From Labia minor (lineage: Eukaryota; Arthropoda; Insecta; Dermaptera; Spongiphoridae): a stretch of 64,000 nt of DNA. The notes below the pieces were generated by a model that ran no database searches, was not told where the DNA came from, and was given only the letters and a program-made list of their open reading frames with translations. A program made the translations under genes and the position numbers. This document shows positions 59,609 to 64,000 of this stretch, one piece after another (position 1 is the stretch's first letter; each line of letters opens with the position of its first letter). Location: positions 83,688,053 through 83,752,052 of the forward strand of contig OY720344.1 of the NCBI GenBank assembly GCA_963082975.1, in the 5' to 3' direction.

Positions 59609-62600
59609 ATGTATGTAACCAAGATTACGCAAAAACGGTTTGAGCTAGAATGATGAAATTTGGTACATGGGCCTTATTCAAAAGTACCGGGACACCCCGA
59701 GCCTCGGCTCGGTACTTAAGTTAAAAAAATAATTCATTATTATTGGGTTTGGCTGGTAATATTAATACTTGAGACACCGAGCTGAAATACAATTCTTTAA
59801 TTATTTATTACAATTATTAAATGTTGCATCAATGCATCAATCTGAATAAAATGAAAGGAACTTGGTGTCCTCAATAATACATAAATATGTATTATTAGGT
59901 ATGTTTCTAAGTGAATGAATATTTTTTTTTATTGGAAGAATGATAAATATATATCGTAATTTATAATTATAAAATATTATTAAAATATATATTTTTAATT
60001 TTATTTCGAAATTAAATTAAAAATTTTAAAATATTTTAAATATAAAAAAATATTAATACAATAACCTTTAAAAAAAGGCGGGAGTCAAATTTCAATATGG
60101 ATGCCATTTTTGACGTCTCCATATATAATTTTCAATTAAGAAATAAATAATGAAGATGTATTTTTCCTGAGATGTGATCAATAAAAATCAATTTTTCTTT
60201 ATAAATACTATATCTAGTGTGAATTTGAAAAAAATCGTTAGAGCGGTTTTTGAGAACCCATGGCTATATATATATACAATTTTAGCTAGCATAATAAGAT
60301 AATTTTCTATCAACTTTTGAGAAATGTGGCTCAACCGGGAGAGGGTCATTACCTACAATGTTTTGATTTTTTTCCTCTAAAGTGACTGTAAAAATAAAGA
60401 AATATGATTGATAGTTTTTCAAATATTTAAAAATTGTATAAAACTGCTATATATAGAATTTCAGCTTGATTGAATCGCTGAAAACATCAGAATTAATTTT
60501 TTAACACTGCAAATCTCATGCACCAACACGTGACGTGATGCCATCTCACAAAGAGTCAAACATGCGCTGGTTTAATAAATATTATTTATTAATTTTAATT
60601 TATAATTTATAATTAATTAAATAATATATGTTACTTAATCCAATTCAAATTGCGAGATAGTCGAGTGGAGACACTCCAGCTTATTTTTCTTCTAAACTGA
60701 CCATAAAAATAAAGATATATGTTTGATAGTTTTTCACATGATTAAAAATTCTATAAAACCGCTACATATAGAATTTCAGCTTGATTGAATCGCTGAAAGT
60801 ACCGGCATTAATTTTTTTACACGACTGTTAATCACGGGCCAGCACGTGACGTGGTACCATCAACAAAGAGCCAAACACGCGCTGGTTTAATAAATATTAT
60901 TTTATAATTTTAATTTATAATTAATAATTAATTAAATTTAATTTTAATATAATATATGTGTTAATTAATCCAATTCAAATTTGCGAGATAATTGAGTGGA
61001 GACACTCCAGATTTTTATTATTATTATTTTAAACTTTTAGGCGAACGAAACATTTTAGAATTCATCAACTTCATTAGAAATGCAAATCTTTTGTAAGACT
61101 TGAATTCAGAAGCATAGGAGAAATTAGCTTTTAAAGTTGTAAGACATTAAATTCTAAAGATAAGAGAAAAGAATAGATTATTAGAAGCTTAGGATTTGTG
61201 AATAGCATTAATTCAACAAAACATATTAGTTAAGTTTTAAGCAGTATATATCATTAAAATATCAATTGATTATTATTGGAAAAATTTACTTATCAATTTA
61301 AATTTAATTTTCACATAAAACTTAAGGGAATTAGATATTTATTATTTCTGAAGCATTGCTTTAAATGCTTTTTTCTTTTTTGAATTGAAATTTTTTACAT
61401 TTATATGGTATATAGATATGTATGTAGCTATAAAAATATTATTAAAATGGAAAATGAATTATTAAAAAAAGCAAAGTGTATAAAAATGGAAATGGTTCAT
61501 TCGAGTGAACAGATGCTTAAATGAATCACCGAAAGAATTTATGAGCACTTACATATATTGGTGGCCAATTCCGCCTGGAGAATATTGCTGGAAATTGATA
61601 TGATCCCTTGGTGGCAGGTGGTAGTAGCTGCTATGCCCAAAACTGCCATAATTGTGATGTAAATCCGGTTTGCATATTTTAAAGAAACCAATAAGTCCGG
61701 GAATGATGAGGGCTAAAAAGCCTAAGAGTTTTTTGAAAGACGCCAATCCCAATATCAATGGCAAAAATAAAAGCAATTTCAATTTAAAAAGTTTCAAAAT
61801 TACTAGCAATGGAATGAATAATTTCTTCAATCGGGTTCGGGCTGAAAATCAAAACAATGAAATTAAATAGATTAAATTTTTTTCTAAAATAACTAATTAA
61901 AAAAACAAAACGATATTTAATTATAAATAATCATAACATTTGAATTGTATCAAAATTTTATTTCTATTATTAATTCATTTTTTAAGGATCTAAGCCCATA
62001 TTTGCAGTTTACACTTTTATTTTATTCCCATTAATTATTATATTTTTTTTAAATTTTTTTTTAAACTTGAGTCTTAATCCTACATATTCAAGTTCAGTAG
62101 TTCAGTATTTATTACATTCTTGACTTATTAATTCACTTAAAATTTAATTATGATTAAAAAACAACAATAAAGTTTTTTTTATAATATATATGATAAATAT
62201 AATTTTTAATATTTTATTGAAAATTAAATTGGGAAAATACCAATTAGAAATATATATATATTTATCATTTAGAGAAAAACTATAAAAAATTACTTGATTA
62301 AAGAATAAATGAATGATTTAATGAATCAATTAACCTTTGCAATCGAAATTATGTTTTCAAATTAGATGAAAATATGTATCCAATCAAAAATTGATTACTG
62401 AAAATATCTATAATTTCTCATTTAGATAATTTTCAAATTGGATTTGAAAATTATTAAAAAAGAAAAAAAAATATAAAAATAAAAAAATAAAAATAATATA
62501 TATATTATGTTAAAATTATTGCGGTTTGGAGTTTTTGATTTACATTATATCATAACAGAAAATGATCGCCAATAATCTTTTGTCAGTATTTTTGTTATAA

Positions 62601-63731
62601 AAAGTTAAAATAATTTTACAAAATGTTTGCAACAATCCAAACACAATATTTACAAAAAGTTGTCTTTGTCTATAGTAAAAAAAAACATTTGCTCAAGATA
62701 TATAAATGAATAAAGAAAATCAAACTGGGCTTCTAAGCGCGTTTAGCTAAAGCGTTTTGAAGCTTCGGGCATTCATGGTGGTGGTGGTTCAAAACAATTT
62801 ATCCTGTTAGTATCTATATAATTGATTAAAGATGTATATAATAAATAATAATGAATCTTGAACAAAGATTTAGTAAATCCATTAATATTTTAAAATTATT
62901 GAAGTTTGTCAATAACAAGGAAAAAACTAATAATAAATATTTCTTAATAATAAAATAAATATCCATTAATATATTTACAATAATAATAAATATTCTTAAT
63001 TAATTATTGATATTATTAAGATTTGTTTCATTCGAAATGTACTGAAAAATTTTAAATTAAATCAATACCACAAGATATGTTCTTACACAAATATTTTTAC
63101 AATATCCAATTTGCATATACATAGATTAATCACAAACCACTTGAAACTCCATACGATCATATTTTACGATCATATGTATACATTTATTTATATACTGTCG
63201 AATGGCTTTACATATTTCATCAAATATTCTATTATATTGAATTGCTCATTTCCATATGTATAGATTTGTTATTGTACTCTTATAAGTATATTTTTTTTAT
63301 TTGAATAGGAAATTAGGCTGACAAAAAGCAAAATAATTTCCTTAACAAGTGAATTTTCAAATAACAAATAATAAAATATATTACTATTACCAAAATAATA
63401 ATATATAAAATTATTTTAAAAAGATAAATTCAATTTTATTTGTGAAAAAAATAGAAAAATATAAATTAATAGATAAAATTTTGTTTTCAATATATATAAT
63501 AGACTCTTATATTATATTTTATTATATATTTTATACTTACAAAATGAGCTTTCTGTTTTATCATCAATTAGATCAATTTCAGTTGCAATTTCATCAACAA
63601 ATCTAGGCGAGTAACGTCCTTGTTGGGTGACTTCTTCAGGGAATTGTACCTCGATTGCTGTTGATTTAATAAATCGTTCTGCTTTACGTAATACAAATTT
63701 CATTAATTGATCCCATTCAGATTCATCTGCC
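52480..63731 (-). CDS. Osiris-family protein, last three exons (5' end outside window)
   Basis: Exons 63731-63541, 61841-61553 and 52642-52480 join in phase. The first encodes ADESEWDQLMKFVLRKAERF and GRYSPRFVDEIATEIDLIDD. The second is the DUF1676 hydrophobic core, beginning SRTRLKKLFIPLLVILKLFK and containing LASFKKLLGFLALIIPGLIG, then a His/Tyr-rich tail. The third ends EQAQNLAYRAYKPDNNNS and holds the AQxLAYxxY motif. Osiris proteins are insect-specific secretory or membrane proteins linked to cuticle and endosomal trafficking. The signal peptide and Cys pair should lie in upstream exons beyond 64000. The donor AT/GTAAGT of the middle exon overlaps an in-frame TAA, so an unspliced transcript would stop there. 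The intron before the last exon is 8.9 kb and full of transposons. Which Osiris paralogue it is cannot be said. Confidence 0.9.
52643..54280. other. Osiris intron, proximal part
   Basis: AT-rich intronic DNA with a TA-repeat near 53645-53675. The frame at 53429-53620 (minus) is not supported by motifs or composition. Confidence 0.4.
54281..55150 (+). mobile_element. HINE-B with internal tandem duplication, 3' end lost
   Basis: Starts TTTTACCGACCGACGATAG. A unit of roughly 290 bp containing CACACCAAATTTCACATG, a GTCC repeat and GGAAGTGGTAGTATTAGCG is present about 2.3 times in tandem (internal units begin ATCGACGATAGGAAGGGAAG near 54549 and 54839). The 3' body follows, with the TGACGTCA-like motif. 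The element stops at GTTTCTGTAGCTG, where the foldback at 55150 begins, so the terminal hairpin is missing. It lies in the Osiris intron. Confidence 0.75.
55150..55605. repeat. Long inverted repeat (foldback) in the Osiris intron
   Basis: Left arm about 55150-55349 and right arm about 55429-55605 are inverted copies with scattered mismatches and small gaps, around an 80-bp AT-rich loop. Shared motifs include CCATATTTTAAGTTGGGTGT (as complement on the left) and TTAACAACTATACCATATTT. Minus-strand frames in both arms share RLLHPGT and PYTQLKIWYSC, which shows an inverted duplication of one ancestral segment. Family unknown. Confidence 0.75.
56095..56835. repeat. Unclassified repeat with ATGAAATTTGG motifs
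   Basis: The segment repeatedly carries GATGAAATTTGGTA-like motifs together with CACTTCCGGT. This vocabulary is shared with the HINE families. It ends in a GC-rich block with hairpin GCGCAC-TGCC-GTGCGC (about 56818-56833). It looks like the body of another rolling-circle-type element, but termini were not identified. The minus-strand frames inside are shadows. Confidence 0.35.
56840..58172. other. Osiris intron, AT-rich part with one possible small exon
   Basis: Mostly low-complexity AT. At 57618-57672 on the plus strand a strong acceptor GTGGTTGTTTTCAG precedes an open frame VNALLSNGPEIVLSLI and a stop. It could be a terminal exon of an opposite-strand gene or chance. No partner exon was found. 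Confidence 0.3.
58173..58388 (-). CDS. Possible small frame in the Osiris intron
   Basis: Minus-strand frame of 71 codons reading SGCGLTGCGWVFVCMIIVEG then GGSAPRSYYIIDPPETQLNS. The N-terminal part is hydrophobic and could act as a signal sequence. Composition is clearly higher in GC than the flanks. No family is recognised, and the plus strand also has an open frame here. It may be a small secreted protein, a cryptic exon or part of an unrecognised repeat. Confidence 0.2.
   Translation of the reverse strand: MSGCGLTGCGWVFVCMIIVEGGIPGLVEAGGSAPRSYYIIDPPETQLNSAKVQIVIEQIFENGANPTQLNN
58480..59154. other. GC-shifted unassigned stretch
   Basis: The interval 58800-59030 is markedly GC-richer (GGTTGCCGACTAATCGGGGC, TTGGAGGCCGCTACTTC) and follows AATAAAAGAG. 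It has no long open frame on either strand. It may be the leader or end of an old retroelement, but neither repeats at its ends nor a coding region are seen, so I leave it unassigned. Confidence 0.25.
59155..59457 (+). mobile_element. HINE-A, 5' part, first of a head-to-tail trio
   Basis: Starts TTTTTACTATCTCGCCAGAT, contains a CTCTCTCTCT tract, and passes directly from the AATGTAGCTCATTCGGAAGA block to GCGTGGAGACAGTCC, a decayed trace of the 3' hairpin. It is followed at once by the next copy in the same orientation. Confidence 0.7.
59459..60679 (+). mobile_element. HINE-A, complete ends, interrupted
   Basis: Starts TTTACTATCTCGCCGTAGAT and ends GCGAGATAGTCGAGTGGAGA, with the hairpin GAGTG-GAGA-CACTC and CAG. 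A foreign segment sits at about 59684-60300. Without it the copy is about 600 bp, the normal length of the family. Confidence 0.8.
59684..60300. mobile_element. Insertion within HINE-A, rolling-circle-like, family undetermined
   Basis: The left end is GTACCGGGACACCCCGAGCC then TCGGCTCGGTAC, containing the hairpin CCGAGCC/GGCTCGG within an outer GTACCG/CGGTAC pairing. The right end contains GAACCCATGGCTATATATA. The interior is non-coding. No target duplication is seen. A terminal GC hairpin opposite a TATATA end resembles Helitron layout, but the CTRR terminus is missing. Confidence 0.4.
60680..61010 (+). mobile_element. HINE-A, 3' half, third of the trio
   Basis: Begins abruptly at TTCTAAACTGACCATAAAAA and runs to GCGAGATAATTGAGTGGAGA, hairpin and CAG. 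It abuts the end of the preceding copy in the same orientation. Confidence 0.75.
61011..61552. other. Osiris intron next to the DUF1676 exon
   Basis: AT-rich. The donor GTAAGTGCTC at 61552 starts this 8.9 kb intron. Nothing else is supported. Confidence 0.5.
61842..63540. other. Osiris intron between the two upstream exons
   Basis: A 1.7 kb AT-rich intron starting with donor GTAAGTATAA (63540) and ending TTGATTTTCAG (61842). No transposon is visible. A GC-richer patch near 62725-62790 has no supported frame. Confidence 0.5.
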
Positions 63732-64000
63732 CTAAAAATTGAAGAAAAATTATTTTTCATTTCATTATGAATTATTAAACTTAATTGATTTAAATTATAT
63801 GAAACAATAAAATTTTACAAATAGTATAAATCTATAAATAATTGAATTAATTCAATCCAATAATTAACAAATCATTATTAAATTTTATATTATTCAGTAG
63901 TTATATACTTGAATGTATTTAATTATATATAAATAATGTTTAACTATTGAAATTAAACAATTAATAGAATTAGTAATTAATTAATAGAGTAAGCAGATAT
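63732..64000. other. Osiris intron at the window edge
   Basis: Intronic AT-rich sequence ending in the acceptor TTCAATTTTTAG. The preceding exon, expected to hold the signal peptide, lies outside the window. Confidence 0.45.

Noticed and set aside
1-64000. CRISPR arrays, operons, riboswitches and phage-like modules
   Set aside because: The window is insect nuclear DNA. The direct repeats seen are microsatellites, minisatellites or transposon copies.

Overview
The window is a piece of a very AT-rich insect nuclear genome. The insect assignment rests on an Osiris-family gene (DUF1676 plus the AQxLAYxxY tail, a family known only from insects). It is supported by spliced introns, a nuclear receptor of the HR96 type and a dense load of DNA transposons. 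I cannot name the order. I found no bacterial, plasmid or CRISPR features.

Host genes. All four well-supported protein genes lie on the minus strand, so each reads from high to low coordinates. (1) The first two coding exons of casein kinase I alpha (24889 to 22111), with a GC-rich 5' leader and a tRNA-Asp gene about 0.6 kb upstream. (2) A complete seven-exon HR96-type nuclear receptor (33434 to 29003, about 507 aa), whose first intron is best read as a GC-AG intron. (3) A complete ten-exon gene for a nuclear-looking protein of about 398 aa that I do not recognise (44433 to 37811). (4) The last three exons of an Osiris gene (63731 to 52480), with an 8.9 kb intron packed with transposons. Several short exon candidates lie at 425-683, 2640-2870, 14166-14284, 14650-14860, 16359-16421 and 57618-57672. 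They are weaker and I could not assign them.

Mobile DNA. Nearly all of it is DNA transposons, in layers. There is one complete, uninterrupted hAT element (8278-11544, 8-bp target duplication, 619-aa transposase) and at least six non-autonomous hAT-like MITEs, most with recognisable 8-bp duplications. A mariner deletion derivative lies at 51630-51975. There is one Helitron family (ends CTAG, hairpin GAGCGCC/GGCGCTC, start TCTATATATATA) in three copies. Two families resemble Helentron-associated elements (HINE-A and HINE-B): each has subterminal inverted repeats, a simple-sequence centre, a 3' hairpin and T-rich insertion sites. Nesting gives relative ages: Helitron inside HINE-A (47285-49346), hAT MITE inside Helitron (45900-46083), and HINE-B inside a hAT MITE (36911-37516). 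The autonomous hAT probably sits inside an older Helitron.

Layout. 1-7 kb: weak exons and repeats. 6.3-11.7 kb: nested transposons including the autonomous hAT. 12-16 kb: MITEs, one HINE-A and weak exons. 16-25 kb: CK1 alpha and its introns, transposon-poor. 25.6 kb: tRNA-Asp. 29-33.5 kb: HR96. 36.9-37.5 kb: nested MITE. 37.8-44.4 kb: orphan gene. 45-52 kb: Helitron/HINE/hAT/mariner block. 52.5-64 kb: Osiris gene with its transposon-filled intron. The host genes are unrelated in function and show no sign of operating together. The most distinctive content is the layered rolling-circle elements and two long foldback palindromes (50839-51118 and 55150-55605).
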